Source: Sphingomonas immobilis
GTDB taxonomy: Bacteria; Pseudomonadota; Alphaproteobacteria; Sphingomonadales; Sphingomonadaceae
Direction of reading: 5' to 3'
Assembly (NCBI RefSeq): GCF_030580995.1
Contig: NZ_JAUQSZ010000004.1
Coordinates: forward strand, 1-64,000
DNA length: 64,000 nucleotides
This document shows positions 24,429 through 33,261 of this stretch, piece after piece; the stretch's first letter is position 1; each line of letters opens with the position of its first letter. The translations under genes were made by a program, and so were the position numbers. Below the pieces are notes generated by a model. It searched no databases, was not told the origin of the DNA, and saw only the letters and a program-made list of their open reading frames with translations.

Positions 24429-25639
24429 TGGACTTTAATGACACTCCAGAAGAAGCCACGTTCCGCGCCGAAGCGCGTTCCTGGCTGGCGGCGAACGCGC
24501 CCGATTTCATCATCAAGGCCGGCGAAACGCTGTCCGATGCCGAAGAGGTCGCACGCGGCCGGGCGTGGCAGGCGCGGCTCGCCGAGGGCGGCTATGCTGG
24601 GATCCTGCTGCCGAAATCGCTCGGCGGGCGCGGCGGCACCATCATGGAGGCGACGGTCTTCGGCGAGGAGGAGGGTGAATATCACCTTCCCAAGGGCCCT
24701 TATATCGGCATCGGCCTCGGCATGGCGCTCCCCGTCATCCACAAGCACGGCACGCCCGAGCAGATCGAGAAATTCGCAGCCGGCACGCTCAAGGGCGAAA
24801 TCACCTGGTGCCAGTTGTTCTCGGAGCCGGCCGCAGGTTCCGATCTCGCCGGTATCCGCACCAAGGCGGTGAAGGACGGCGATGAATGGGTCGTCAACGG
24901 CCAGAAGGTGTGGTCGAGCTGGGCGCATCATGCCGATTGGGGCATCCTGATCGTGCGCACCGACCCCACCGTGCCGAAGCACAAGGGCCTGTCGTTCTTC
25001 GTGGTCGACATGAAGACACCGGGGATCGACGTGCGCCCGATTCGCCAGATTTCCGGTCTGAGCGATTTCAACGAAACCTTCTTCACCGACGCGCGCATCC
25101 CCGACGCCAATCGAATCGGCGCGGTCGGCGAGGGCTGGGCCTGCGCGATGACCGTGTTGATGGGGGAGCGTCTCAATCAGGGCGGCGAGGGCAAACATGG
25201 CGGCATCGGCGCGCTGATCGCTTACGCTGCCGACACGCCGCGTGACGGCGGCACGGCGCTCGACAGCAGCGCCGTGCGCGTTTCCCTTGCCGCCGCTTAT
25301 GCCGAAGAGCGGGCCGAGCGGTATTTCCAGGCGCGGCTGCGCACGATGGTCTCGCGCGGCGAGAATCCGGGTGCGCTCGCCTCGGTCGTCAAGCTCGCCT
25401 ATACGAATCGCTATCAGAAGACGTCCGGCCTCGCGATGGAACTGCGCGGGCTGGCGGGCCTCGCCCCGCCAGAAGGCGACACCGAGACGCAGCGCATCCA
25501 GTACGATTATATCTGGTCGACCGCGCTACGCGTGGCCGGGGGCGCGGACGAGGTGCTGCGCAACCAGATTTCGGAGCGTATCCTGGGAATGCCGGGCGAA
25601 ATCCGCACCGACAAGAACGTGCCCTTCGATCAGCTCTGA
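24428..25639 (+). CDS. acyl-CoA dehydrogenase, catalytic subunit of pair 2
   Basis: 403 residues from the ATG at 24428 (TAATG overlap). It has 'WCQLFSEPAAGSDLAGIRTKA' for the flavin side, 'VNGQKVWSSWAHHADWGILI', and Glu247 in 'LMGERLNQGG', the position of the catalytic base in heterotetrameric steroid ACADs. It ends 'GGADEVLRNQISERILGMPGEIRTDKNVPFDQL'; the tail 'DKNVPFDQL' recurs as 'DKDVPFDQI' in the catalytic subunit at 51489, so the two are close paralogues. It should oxidise a CoA ester of a bulky acid, with electrons passed to ETF. Confidence 0.9.
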   Translation: MDFNDTPEEATFRAEARSWLAANAPDFIIKAGETLSDAEEVARGRAWQARLAEGGYAGILLPKSLGGRGGTIMEATVFGEEEGEYHLPKGPYIGIGLGMALPVIHKHGTPEQIEKFAAGTLKGEITWCQLFSEPAAGSDLAGIRTKAVKDGDEWVVNGQKVWSSWAHHADWGILIVRTDPTVPKHKGLSFFVVDMKTPGIDVRPIRQISGLSDFNETFFTDARIPDANRIGAVGEGWACAMTVLMGERLNQGGEGKHGGIGALIAYAADTPRDGGTALDSSAVRVSLAAAYAEERAERYFQARLRTMVSRGENPGALASVVKLAYTNRYQKTSGLAMELRGLAGLAPPEGDTETQRIQYDYIWSTALRVAGGADEVLRNQISERILGMPGEIRTDKNVPFDQL

Positions 25640-25697
25640 GCAGGCTCGGCGCGGGGCACGGCCCCGTTCCGCGCTTGCGCTTGCGGGTCATAGTCGA

Positions 25698-25708
25698 TAA
25701 CCTAGTTA
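25698..25708. promoter_or_regulatory. motif-1 operator (TAACCTAGTTA) overlapping a TATA-rich promoter
   Basis: ATAACCTAGTTATAT is symmetric except for two positions around the centre. It runs into TATATAAG, a plausible -10 region, 25-35 bp before the CoA ligase start. An operator at a promoter would act by repression. Confidence 0.6.
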
Positions 25709-25732
25709 TATAAGAGACTGGGGAAGTGTTCG

Positions 25733-27253
25733 ATGTCCGTGTTTTCTGATCTGCTGAACGGCGTGCTCGCAATCGATCGCGACGCGGACGTGATCGATTA
25801 TCAGGGTAAATGGTACAGTTGGGGCCAGCTCGCCGACACGATCGCCGCGATCCGCGCGCAGCTCGCGACACTGGGGCTGGGCGAAGGCACGCGCGTCGGC
25901 GTGATGGTGCGCAATCGCCCGTCCGCCTTCGCGGCGGTGCTGACATCGGTTGCCGCCGATACGTGCATGGTCTCGATCAATCCGCTTTATCCCGACGAGC
26001 GGCTGATCAAGGATATCGAGGGGCTGAAGCTGCCGGTGGTAATCGCCGGTCAGGACGATCTCGAGCGTCCCGGCGTGCTCGATGCGCTGAAGGCGGCGGG
26101 CTCTGCAGTGATCCAGCTCCCCGGCATCCTCGAGGGAGCGACTCTGCGCGCAGGCTTCGAGACGATCGGCGCGGATACGGTGCGCGAACAGCCCGGCGTC
26201 ATCATCGAAATGCTGACCAGCGGCACCACCGGCGCGCCCAAGCGCATCCCGTTGAAGCGCGACGCTTTCGAAAAGAGCTTCGCCGGCGCGCTTGTCTACG
26301 AGAAGGACCGCAACGAGGGTGACGCGGCCAAGCTGCGCCCCGGCACGACCATCCTGTCCAATCCGATGACGCATATCGGCGGGCTGTGGGGCGCGCTGAC
26401 CTGCATCGCGGGCGGCCGCAAGGCGTGCCTGCTCGAGAAATTCTCGGTCGAGAGCTGGCGCGACGCGATCGTCCGGCACAAGCCCAAGGTTGCGGGCGCA
26501 GTGCCCGCAGGCCTGCGCATGATCCTGGATGCGAACATCCCGAAGGAGGATCTGTCGAGCCTGGTCGCGCTGCGCACCGGGGCGGCGCCGCTCGATCCCT
26601 CGGTTACGGCCGAGTTCATGGAGCGCTACAATCTGCCCGTTCTCCAGAATTACGGCGCGACCGAATTTTCCGGTGCGGTCGCGGGATGGGGCCTCAAGGA
26701 CTTCCACACCTTCTGGAAGGACAAGCTTGGCAGCGTGGGGCGGTTCCAGCCCGGCGTGACCGGGCGTGTGGTCAATGCCGAAACCGGCGAGGAATTGCCG
26801 GCTGGCGAGGAAGGCGTGCTCGAGATGAAGGCGGCGCAGTTCGCCAACCGCGGCGAGTGGCTGCGCACCACCGATCGTGCGATCATCGATGCCGATGGCT
26901 TCCTCTTCATCAAGGGCCGCGCCGATCTCGCGATCATCCGCGGCGGCTTCAAGGTCCACCCGGACGATCTCAACAAGACCTATGAGAACCACCCCGCGGT
27001 GCGCGAGGCGGTGACGGTCGGCATCGAGGACCGCCGCCTTGGCGCGGTGCCGAAGATGGTGATCATCCTCAAGAACGGCGCGACCGCGCCGACCGAGGCC
27101 GAGCTGACCGCGTACGGCCGCGAACATCTGATGCCGTATCAGGTGCCGGTCCAGTTCCTGATCGTTGACGACGTGCCGCGCACGCCTTCGATGAAGCCGG
27201 CGCTTCCCGCGGTGCGCGAACTGTTCGAAACTGCTGCCGCCGACGCGGCCTGA
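25733..27253 (+). CDS. acyl-CoA synthetase (class I adenylate-forming ligase), copy 2
   Basis: 506 residues with a clear paralogue at 8052. The P-loop reads 'LTSGTTGAPKRIPL'; 'NYGATEF', 'TTDRAIIDADGFLFIKGRADLAIIRGGFKVHPDD' and the C-terminal Lys in 'PRTPSMKPALP' follow. As in copy 1, the Gly after the P-loop Lys is Arg and the A10 motif is S-M-K instead of T-G-K. It should make a CoA thioester of a pathway acid. It is the first gene of its own transcription unit, because a motif-1 operator lies in the spacer after ACAD pair 2. The MaoC-type gene follows 29 bp later. Confidence 0.88.
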   Translation: MSVFSDLLNGVLAIDRDADVIDYQGKWYSWGQLADTIAAIRAQLATLGLGEGTRVGVMVRNRPSAFAAVLTSVAADTCMVSINPLYPDERLIKDIEGLKLPVVIAGQDDLERPGVLDALKAAGSAVIQLPGILEGATLRAGFETIGADTVREQPGVIIEMLTSGTTGAPKRIPLKRDAFEKSFAGALVYEKDRNEGDAAKLRPGTTILSNPMTHIGGLWGALTCIAGGRKACLLEKFSVESWRDAIVRHKPKVAGAVPAGLRMILDANIPKEDLSSLVALRTGAAPLDPSVTAEFMERYNLPVLQNYGATEFSGAVAGWGLKDFHTFWKDKLGSVGRFQPGVTGRVVNAETGEELPAGEEGVLEMKAAQFANRGEWLRTTDRAIIDADGFLFIKGRADLAIIRGGFKVHPDDLNKTYENHPAVREAVTVGIEDRRLGAVPKMVIILKNGATAPTEAELTAYGREHLMPYQVPVQFLIVDDVPRTPSMKPALPAVRELFETAAADAA

Positions 27254-27282
27254 ACCCCTTCCTGCGACAGAAAGACACGATC

Positions 27283-28578
27283 ATGGCGACCAAGTCCGAA
27301 GACATTCTCAAGAGCGACGAGTGGCAGAAGGCCGTCGATTACGCGATCACCGACGAGGATATCGAGCGCCAGAAGAAGCTGGTCGGTTTCTACGAGCCCG
27401 CCAAGACGCGCGAATACATCCAGACCGCGACGACCGACAACATCCGCAACTTTAGCCACGGCAATGGGGACGACAATCCGCTGTTCTGCGAGCCGGACTA
27501 TGCCAAATCGACGCGCTGGGGCAGCACGATCGCGCCGGGCATGATGGCGGGCATCATCAATTCGCCGATGCTCGGCGATCCCGTGCCCGACGAAATCAAG
27601 GCGCTCAAGAAGTCGCTGTTCCGCGGTGTCCACGTCTTCGTGTCGGGCTCGAGCTGGGACTGGTATCGGCCGATCTATCCGGGCGACACGCTCTACAGCT
27701 ACAACGGTGAGGAAAGCTGCGAGGTCAAACAGTCCGAATTCTCGGGCCGTTCGGTCATCAACGTGCGCCGCGACGTCAAGATCAACCAGCGCGGCGAGGT
27801 CGTCGCGGTCTATCGCATCCTGCGCGTGCTGACCGAGCGCAAGACGGCGGCGAAGAAGGGCAAGTATTCGGCGCTCGAGCCGGCGACCTACACCGACGAG
27901 CAGATGGCCGATATCGACGAGGTCTACGCGCAGGAGAAGGTGCAGGGCCCGGTGCCGCGCGATTTCGCGAGCGTGCATGTCGGCGATTCGCTCGGCAAGA
28001 TGGCCAAGGGCCCGCTCACCGTCACCGACGTCATCTGCTTCCACGCCGGCGGCTATGGCTTTGTGCCCTATGCGCCGACCGTCGGCCGTCTCGCGCACAA
28101 GAACCGCAAGCGCATCGCGCCGTTCTACGTGAAGAACGAATACGGCATCCCCGACGTCGCGCAGCGGCTGCACTGGGATCCGAAATGGGCGCAGGCTATC
28201 GGCAATCCCATGGCGTATGACTACGGCGTCATGCGCGAGAATTACCTGTTCCACTATCTCAGCGACTGGGCGGGCGACGACGGCATCGTGCTGAAGGTCC
28301 ATGACGAGATCCGCAAGTTCAACTATATGGGCGACACGCAGTTCGTCACCGGCGAAGTGACCGCCAAGCGCGAGGAAGGCGGCCAGAACCTGGTCGACGT
28401 CGCGGTGCGCTTCACCAACCAGCGCGGCGACGAGACGGTCCGTGCGACCGCGACGATCGCCCTTCCGTCCAAGGGCAAGCTGCCGCTCTATCCCGACGTG
28501 CCGCGCGAGCTGCAGGAACAGGCGACCCAGATGATGGCGCGCCACTGGGAATTGCTGGCCGCTTCCAAGCGCAAGTAA
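27283..28578 (+). CDS. MaoC/FAS1-type double hot-dog dehydratase
   Basis: 431 residues. The N-terminal half has the FAS1_DH-like segment 'NIRNFSHGNGDDNPLFCEPDYAKSTRWGSTIAPGMM', with the N-P-L-F form of the hydratase motif, and 'GSSWDWYRPIYPGDTLYSY'. A second hot-dog follows ('FNYMGDTQFVTGEVTAKREEGGQNLVDVAVRFTNQRGDETV'). It is long for the family because of the linker between the domains. It probably hydrates an enoyl-CoA. It lies between the CoA ligase and the single ACAD gene, a ligase-dehydrogenase-hydratase set in one transcription unit. Confidence 0.85.
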   Translation: MATKSEDILKSDEWQKAVDYAITDEDIERQKKLVGFYEPAKTREYIQTATTDNIRNFSHGNGDDNPLFCEPDYAKSTRWGSTIAPGMMAGIINSPMLGDPVPDEIKALKKSLFRGVHVFVSGSSWDWYRPIYPGDTLYSYNGEESCEVKQSEFSGRSVINVRRDVKINQRGEVVAVYRILRVLTERKTAAKKGKYSALEPATYTDEQMADIDEVYAQEKVQGPVPRDFASVHVGDSLGKMAKGPLTVTDVICFHAGGYGFVPYAPTVGRLAHKNRKRIAPFYVKNEYGIPDVAQRLHWDPKWAQAIGNPMAYDYGVMRENYLFHYLSDWAGDDGIVLKVHDEIRKFNYMGDTQFVTGEVTAKREEGGQNLVDVAVRFTNQRGDETVRATATIALPSKGKLPLYPDVPRELQEQATQMMARHWELLAASKRK

Positions 28579-28593
28579 CCCCCGAACCGCACG

Positions 28594-28621
28594 CGGGCGC
28601 GCCTTTGACGAGGCGCGCCCG
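28594..28621 (+). terminator. 10-bp GC hairpin between MaoC and ACAD genes (attenuator-like)
   Basis: CGGGCGCGCC and GGCGCGCCCG form a perfect 10-bp stem around the 8-base loop TTTGACGA. No T-run follows, only GTTGTGCTTT, so it may be a weak or rho-assisted terminator or an mRNA-stabilising stem between two genes of the same operon. Confidence 0.5.
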
Positions 28622-28659
28622 TTGTGCTTTCGGCGAGAGACGATTGACCGGAGAATATC

Positions 28660-29802
28660 ATGCTCGACATGTCCACCCGCACCGCCTTCAACGAGGAACA
28701 TGCGATGTTCCGCGATACCGTGCGGCATGTCTTCGAGCGCGAGCTGGTCCCCAATCTCGACAAGTTCGAGCATGACGGCATCGTCACGCGCGAATTCTGG
28801 AAGGCGTGCGGCGAGGCGGGCATGCTCAGCCCCAATGTCGATGAGAAATACGGCGGCCTCGGCCTCGATTTCGGCTACAACGCCGTCGTCGCGGAAGAGC
28901 TGGCCTATGCCGGATCGTCGGCGGGCATCACGCTCCAGAACGACATCACCGCCGAATATATCGAGACCTACGGCTCCGAGGAGCAGAAGCAGAAATATCT
29001 GCCCGGCATGGTCTCCGGCGACGTGATCGCCGCGATCGCGATGACCGAGCCGGGTGCGGGATCCGACCTGCAGGGGGTGCGTACGACCGCGCGCAAGGAC
29101 GGCAACCACTACGTCATCAACGGCAACAAGACCTATATCACCAACGGCCAGCTCGCCGATGTCGTGATCCTGGTCGCAAAGACCGATCCGACGCTCGGCG
29201 CGAAGGGCACCTCGCTGATCCTGGTCGATAGCGATACGCCCGGCTTCGCGCGCGGGCGCAACCTCGACAAGATCGGCCAGCACAGCGCCGACACGTCCGA
29301 GCTGTTCTTCGAGGACGTGCGCGTGCCGATCACCAACTGCATGGGGCAGGAGGGGCAGGGCTTCATCTATCTGATGAGCCAGCTGCCGCAGGAACGGCTG
29401 TCGATCGCGGTGTCGTGCCAGGCGGCGGCGCAGCGTGCGTTCGACGAGGCGGTCGCCTTTACCAAGGACCGCAAGGCGTTCGGCAAGACGGTGTTCGAAT
29501 TCCAGAACACCAAGTTCACCCTCGCCGATCTCAAGAGCCAGCTCCAGGTCGGCTGGGCGCATCTCGACTGGGCGATCGCGCGCCATATGCGCGGCGAGCT
29601 GACCACGGCGGAGGCTTCGGCGGCGAAGCAGTGGCATTCGGACATGCAGGGCCGCGTGATCGACGCAGCGCTGCAGCTTCATGGCGGCGCGGGCTATATG
29701 AACGAATATATGGTCGCGCGGCTGTGGCGCGACGCGCGCGTGACGCGCATCTTCGGCGGCACCAACGAGATCATGAAGGAAGTGGTCAGCCGTTCGATCT
29801 GA
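28660..29802 (+). CDS. acyl-CoA dehydrogenase, single homotetramer type (isovaleryl/long-chain-like base)
   Basis: 380 residues with complete ACAD landmarks: 'AMTEPGAGSDLQGVRTTA', 'NGNKTYITNGQLADVVILV', 'QLHGGAGYMNEYMVARLWRDARVTRIFGGTNEIMKEV'. The MCAD catalytic position is Gly (FGGTNEI), while Glu245 in 'LPQERLSIA' sits where IVD and LCAD carry their base. It should therefore be self-sufficient. It is the last gene of the operon with ligase 2 and the MaoC protein, behind a GC hairpin. The substrate is probably a branched or alicyclic acyl-CoA. Confidence 0.91.
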   Translation: MLDMSTRTAFNEEHAMFRDTVRHVFERELVPNLDKFEHDGIVTREFWKACGEAGMLSPNVDEKYGGLGLDFGYNAVVAEELAYAGSSAGITLQNDITAEYIETYGSEEQKQKYLPGMVSGDVIAAIAMTEPGAGSDLQGVRTTARKDGNHYVINGNKTYITNGQLADVVILVAKTDPTLGAKGTSLILVDSDTPGFARGRNLDKIGQHSADTSELFFEDVRVPITNCMGQEGQGFIYLMSQLPQERLSIAVSCQAAAQRAFDEAVAFTKDRKAFGKTVFEFQNTKFTLADLKSQLQVGWAHLDWAIARHMRGELTTAEASAAKQWHSDMQGRVIDAALQLHGGAGYMNEYMVARLWRDARVTRIFGGTNEIMKEVVSRSI

Positions 29803-29814
29803 ACGGCGTCCGCA

Positions 29815-30174
29815 TTACTCGTTGTTGAGCCAGTCGAGCGCTTCTTCGGGCGTGAGGAAGGCGCGTTCCTGATCGCTCTTGACCGAACGCTTGACCTGAA
29901 GGAGGGACAGCGCCGAGCCGACCGCCACCGCCATGCGATCGTCCGGCCCCTGGATGATCGACGGGAGATCGGCGAATTCCGCGATCACGTTGGCGGGCTG
30001 CACGCGCCCGTCGGTGCTGTCGACATACATGCGGACCCGCCCGAACCGCTCGCGCGCCTGGCTCGCCATATGCAGCAGTTCGTACCGATAGCGGCGCACG
30101 TCCTCGACCGTCAGATAGCCGGTCGTCTCGAGCTTCAGGATCTTGGCGACAGGGTCCAGCGTCAATTCCAGCAC
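29815..30174 (-). CDS. small STAS/SpoIIAA-like protein of unknown function
   Basis: 119 residues with a GTG start (30172-30174) preceded by GAGGGAAG. 'ILKLETTGYLTVEDVRRYRYELLHMASQARERFGRVRMYVDSTDGRVQPANVIAEFADL' and 'RMAVAVGSALSLLQVKRSV' fit the SpoIIAA-like fold (PF11964-type), with short alternating strands and helices. No signal or membrane segment. The C-terminus is 'FLTPEEALDWL'. The role is unknown. It lies 62 bp downstream of a hydrolase gene and may be independent of the catabolic pathway. Confidence 0.72.
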   Translation of the reverse strand: MLELTLDPVAKILKLETTGYLTVEDVRRYRYELLHMASQARERFGRVRMYVDSTDGRVQPANVIAEFADLPSIIQGPDDRMAVAVGSALSLLQVKRSVKSDQERAFLTPEEALDWLNNE

Positions 30175-30236
30175 GATCTTCCCTCGCTCCTAGTGTCCGT
30201 GCGTTCTGCCGACGCCTGTTCGGTATTTAACGTAGA

Positions 30237-31127
30237 TCACGCCTTGCACGCAATCTTGTTGCGCGGCGTGGCGAGCAATGCGTCAAGCGCCGCCGCGAGC
30301 GCGACCGGCTGTTCGATCATGATGTGATGGTGCGTACAGGGGATTTCGACCGGTATGCCGCAATCCACCGCGATTTCCGCCGCCATGGCGCGGCGTTCGG
30401 GGGTCATGATCTCGCTTTCCGCGCCGTAGATGACGTCGGTCGGCACGGTGATGCCGAACAGATCGGCGCGATAGGCGTGCGCCTCGGCATTCAGCGAGGT
30501 GGCGGCGTCCTCGTCGAATTTCCACGTCCAGCCCTCGGCTGTCTCGCGAACCGAATGATGGGCGATGTATTTCAGCACCAGCGGATTGGGCCAGGCGCCG
30601 GGCGGGATCAGGCGGAAGCGCTCCATCGCTTCCTCGCGTGTCGCATAGAGGCGCTTGGGCGGCACAGGGATCTGATGGCCGACATCGGCGGCAGTCGGCA
30701 GCGCGGTGTCGATGATGACGAGCCGCCGCACGCGATCGGGCGACGCGATCGACGCCATGATGCCCGACATCGCCCCGAAGCTGTGGGCGACCAGCGTAAC
30801 CGGATCGAACCCGCAATCCGCCGCCACCGCCAGCACCTCTCGTGCCATCTGGGCGCGGGCGTAGGCGGGGCGGCGATCGCTGTCGCCCATCCCCGACAGG
30901 CTGATGGCGGCGACGCGGTGCGTGCGTGCGAGCGACGGCGCGATATGATCCCACCAGCGCGCATGCGCGCGAAAACCGTGGATCAGCAGCAGGCCGGGCA
31001 GATCGTGCGCGTCCAGATTCCAGCCGCGATAGGTTATGCGCGCGCCCTCGACCGCGACGGCGTGTTCCGTCGCAGGCACCGCCCATTGCGCACGCAGCCA
31101 CGCCGCAGTCGCTTCATCTCCGGTCAT
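30237..31127 (-). CDS. alpha/beta hydrolase
   Basis: 296 residues. It has the oxyanion segment 'LLLIHGFRAHARWWDHI', the nucleophile elbow 'AHSFGAMSG' (A-H-S-F-G, Ser about 118) and a late His in 'CTHHHIMIEQP'. It is the classical AB_hydrolase_1 layout with a cap domain, as in C-C bond hydrolases, haloalkane dehalogenases and esterases. The ATG overlaps the stop of the MFS gene upstream (ATGA). In an alicyclic pathway a ring-opening C-C hydrolase is one option; sequence alone does not choose. Confidence 0.86.
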   Translation of the reverse strand: MTGDEATAAWLRAQWAVPATEHAVAVEGARITYRGWNLDAHDLPGLLLIHGFRAHARWWDHIAPSLARTHRVAAISLSGMGDSDRRPAYARAQMAREVLAVAADCGFDPVTLVAHSFGAMSGIMASIASPDRVRRLVIIDTALPTAADVGHQIPVPPKRLYATREEAMERFRLIPPGAWPNPLVLKYIAHHSVRETAEGWTWKFDEDAATSLNAEAHAYRADLFGITVPTDVIYGAESEIMTPERRAMAAEIAVDCGIPVEIPCTHHHIMIEQPVALAAALDALLATPRNKIACKA

Positions 31128-32356
31128 GCAAGGGCCTCTTCGCTTTCAATTGAGATGACGCCGGGAAGCGGCAAGGGAATCGCCAGCAGCAGCGACGCGA
31201 ACAACCCGGCGGCGGACAGCAGGATCGCGGTCTGCGTGCCGATCCGCTCGGCGACATTGCCCCACAGGAAACTGCCGACCGCCAGCCCGCCGAAGGCGTG
31301 CATGTGGTAGAGCGCCAGGCAGCGACCGATGACAGCATGCGGCGCGGCCATCTGCACCGTGACGTTGATGGTCGACAGGACCGTGACCCACGCCGACCCG
31401 GCAAGCGCCGCTGCCACCACCGTCCAGCCGAGCGTGGGCGACAGCGCCGCGCCCGCCGACCCGGCGGCATAGAGCAACGTCCCGCCGGCGAACACGCGTT
31501 CGGTGCCGAAGCGCCGCCGCGCGCGCGTCGCCCCGGTCGCGCCGGCAATCGACCCCAGTCCGAACGCGCCGAGGATGATCCCGAAGTCCGCCTGCGTACC
31601 GTGCAGCAGATCGTGTGCGACGAGCGGCATCAGCGCCCACAGCCCCGCCCCCGTTACGCCGAAAACGGCACCGCGCAGCAACGCGCAGCGTACCGGCGGT
31701 GTCGCGTAGGCGGCGGCTATGCCGCTGCGGATCGCCGCCACCAGCGGTTCGCGCTGGGGCGGATGATCGAAGCGCGGCTTCCACCGTAGCAGAACGACGA
31801 TCAGCCCGAGATAGGAACAAGCGTTGAGCGTGAAGTTGGCGGTCGCGCCGAACAGCGCCATCAGCGCGCCGCCGACCGCCGGGCCGACCGAACGCGCGAC
31901 ATTGAAGTTGATACTGTTGAGCGCGACCGCCGCCGGCAGATCTTCGATCGGCACCTGCGCGCGGATCGACGCCTGCCACGACGGGCCATGCAGCGCCGTC
32001 CCGCAGCCGACGACGAGCGTGCAGACCAGCAGCACTGCCGGCGTGATCGCGTGCAGCCAGGTCAGCACCGCCAGCGCGGCGGACGCGGCGAGCATCACGA
32101 ACTGCGCGACCAACATCACGCGCCTGCGGTCGTAGCTGTCGGCGACGGCGCCCGCGAACAGCGCGAGCAGCATGATCGGCAGGGTGGCGGAGGACTGGAC
32201 GAGCGCCACCATGCGCGGCGAACCGGTGAGCGAGGTCATCATCCACGCCGCACCCGTCGATTGGATCATCGCCCCGAAATTGGAGATCAGGGTCGCCAGC
32301 CAGATCGCCCGGAAGACGGGCTGGCGAAACGGTGCGAACGCGTCTCCCTGCCGCAT
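31124..32356 (-). CDS. MFS transporter (EntS/MFS_3-like)
   Basis: 410 residues from the ATG at 32354-32356. A start at 32392 would run through the motif-1 site at 32390, so the shorter form is preferred. It has about 12 hydrophobic helices, starting 'FRAIWLATLISNFGAMIQSTGAAWMMTSL', with the helix 2-3 loop 'GAVADSYDRRRVML', typical of the enterobactin-exporter-like MFS_3 group. It probably exports a small acid or intermediate. It is co-translated with the hydrolase and divergent from a crotonase gene. Confidence 0.86.
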   Translation of the reverse strand: MRQGDAFAPFRQPVFRAIWLATLISNFGAMIQSTGAAWMMTSLTGSPRMVALVQSSATLPIMLLALFAGAVADSYDRRRVMLVAQFVMLAASAALAVLTWLHAITPAVLLVCTLVVGCGTALHGPSWQASIRAQVPIEDLPAAVALNSINFNVARSVGPAVGGALMALFGATANFTLNACSYLGLIVVLLRWKPRFDHPPQREPLVAAIRSGIAAAYATPPVRCALLRGAVFGVTGAGLWALMPLVAHDLLHGTQADFGIILGAFGLGSIAGATGATRARRRFGTERVFAGGTLLYAAGSAGAALSPTLGWTVVAAALAGSAWVTVLSTINVTVQMAAPHAVIGRCLALYHMHAFGGLAVGSFLWGNVAERIGTQTAILLSAAGLFASLLLAIPLPLPGVISIESEEALA

Positions 32357-32389
32357 CTGTCTGGCCCTTCTTTCCGGCAATCTGCTAGG

Positions 32390-32400
32390 CAACTACGTTA
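32390..32400. promoter_or_regulatory. motif-1 operator candidate (CAACTACGTTA)
   Basis: Matches TAACTAGGTTA at 9 of 11 positions. It is located in the divergent spacer between the MFS (-) and crotonase (+) genes. Confidence 0.5.
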
Positions 32401-32478
32401 TACTTCTCCATAGGCGGCCATGTGCTTCTGTCAAATTGCCCGCATGTGTGCGCGGGCCTGGAAACCGAGGGAAAGACG

Positions 32479-33261
32479 ATGACCTACGAGAAGATCCTGT
32501 ACGAGATCACCGACGATGTTGCGGTCATCAAACTCAACGACCCTACGACGCTGAACGCCATGACGACACGGATGGGCGAGGAACTGCTCGACGCCCTTTG
32601 GCGCGGCGAGCGCGAGGCACGGGCGATCATGCTGGGATCGGTCGGGCGCGGCTTCTGTTCGGGCGCGAACCTTGCGGAAGGCGGCATCGACCTCAACGAC
32701 AAGGGCCGCGACATGGGCGGCCGTCTCGATGGGATATTCAACCCGGTCGTCTACCAGATGCGCGCGTCGAAGGCGCCGGTGGTGACGGCGGTGCGCGGCG
32801 CGGCGGCGGGTGTTGGGTGCGGAATCGCCCTTGCCGGAGACATGATCGTGGCGGGGACGAGCGGGGCGTTCCTCATGGCGTTCCGCAACGTCGGCCTCGC
32901 GTCGGACGGCGGCGCTTCCTACTTCCTCACGCGCGCGATCGGCCGAGTGCGGGCGATGGAGATGATGCTGCTGGGCAAGAAGCTGCCGGCGGAGAGTGCG
33001 CTTGAATGGGGACTCATCAATCGCGTTGTCACGGACGAGGAGGTCGATGGGGCGGCGTTCGAGCTGGCGAAGCAGTTGTCGCAGGGGCCGAGCTCGCTCG
33101 GCATCATCAAGCAGGTGGCGTGGTCGGTACTCGACGCGAGTTTCGAGACCGCGCTGTCGAACGAGCGCGTTGCGCAGCGCGACGCGGGCCGCACGGAGGA
33201 TTTCAACGAGGGCGTCGCCGCGTTCCGCGAGAAGCGCCCGGCCGTGTTCAAGGGCAAGTGA
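32479..33261 (+). CDS. enoyl-CoA hydratase/isomerase family protein (crotonase 3)
   Basis: 260 residues from the ATG at 32479 (GAGGGAAAG upstream; an in-frame ORF from 32422 is not supported by a ribosome site). It has 'SVGRGFCSGANLAEGG' and 'VRGAAAGVGCGIALAGDMIVA' for the oxyanion hole and 'NVGLASDGGASYFLTRAIG' at the catalytic loop, where the second acid is Asp and not Glu. That Asp pattern is common in isomerase- or hydrolase-like crotonases. The stop overlaps the GTG start of the reductase gene. Confidence 0.88.
   Translation: MTYEKILYEITDDVAVIKLNDPTTLNAMTTRMGEELLDALWRGEREARAIMLGSVGRGFCSGANLAEGGIDLNDKGRDMGGRLDGIFNPVVYQMRASKAPVVTAVRGAAAGVGCGIALAGDMIVAGTSGAFLMAFRNVGLASDGGASYFLTRAIGRVRAMEMMLLGKKLPAESALEWGLINRVVTDEEVDGAAFELAKQLSQGPSSLGIIKQVAWSVLDASFETALSNERVAQRDAGRTEDFNEGVAAFREKRPAVFKGK

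Noticed and set aside
27139..29682. 847-codon open frame on the minus strand
   Set aside because: It is antisense to three clear genes (ligase 2 end, MaoC, ACAD). The protein has no family motif and is His/Asp/Arg-rich, the usual mirror of GC-rich coding DNA.
30228..30238. TAACGTAGATC as a further motif-1 site
   Set aside because: Only 8 of 11 matches, no symmetry, and it runs into the stop codon of the hydrolase gene.
1214..32400. Idea that motif 1 is a mycobacterial-type KstR site
   Set aside because: KstR sites have AAC-NN-GTT; here the arms are separated by three bases (AAC-NNN-GTT), and no KstR orthologue can be claimed from sequence alone.
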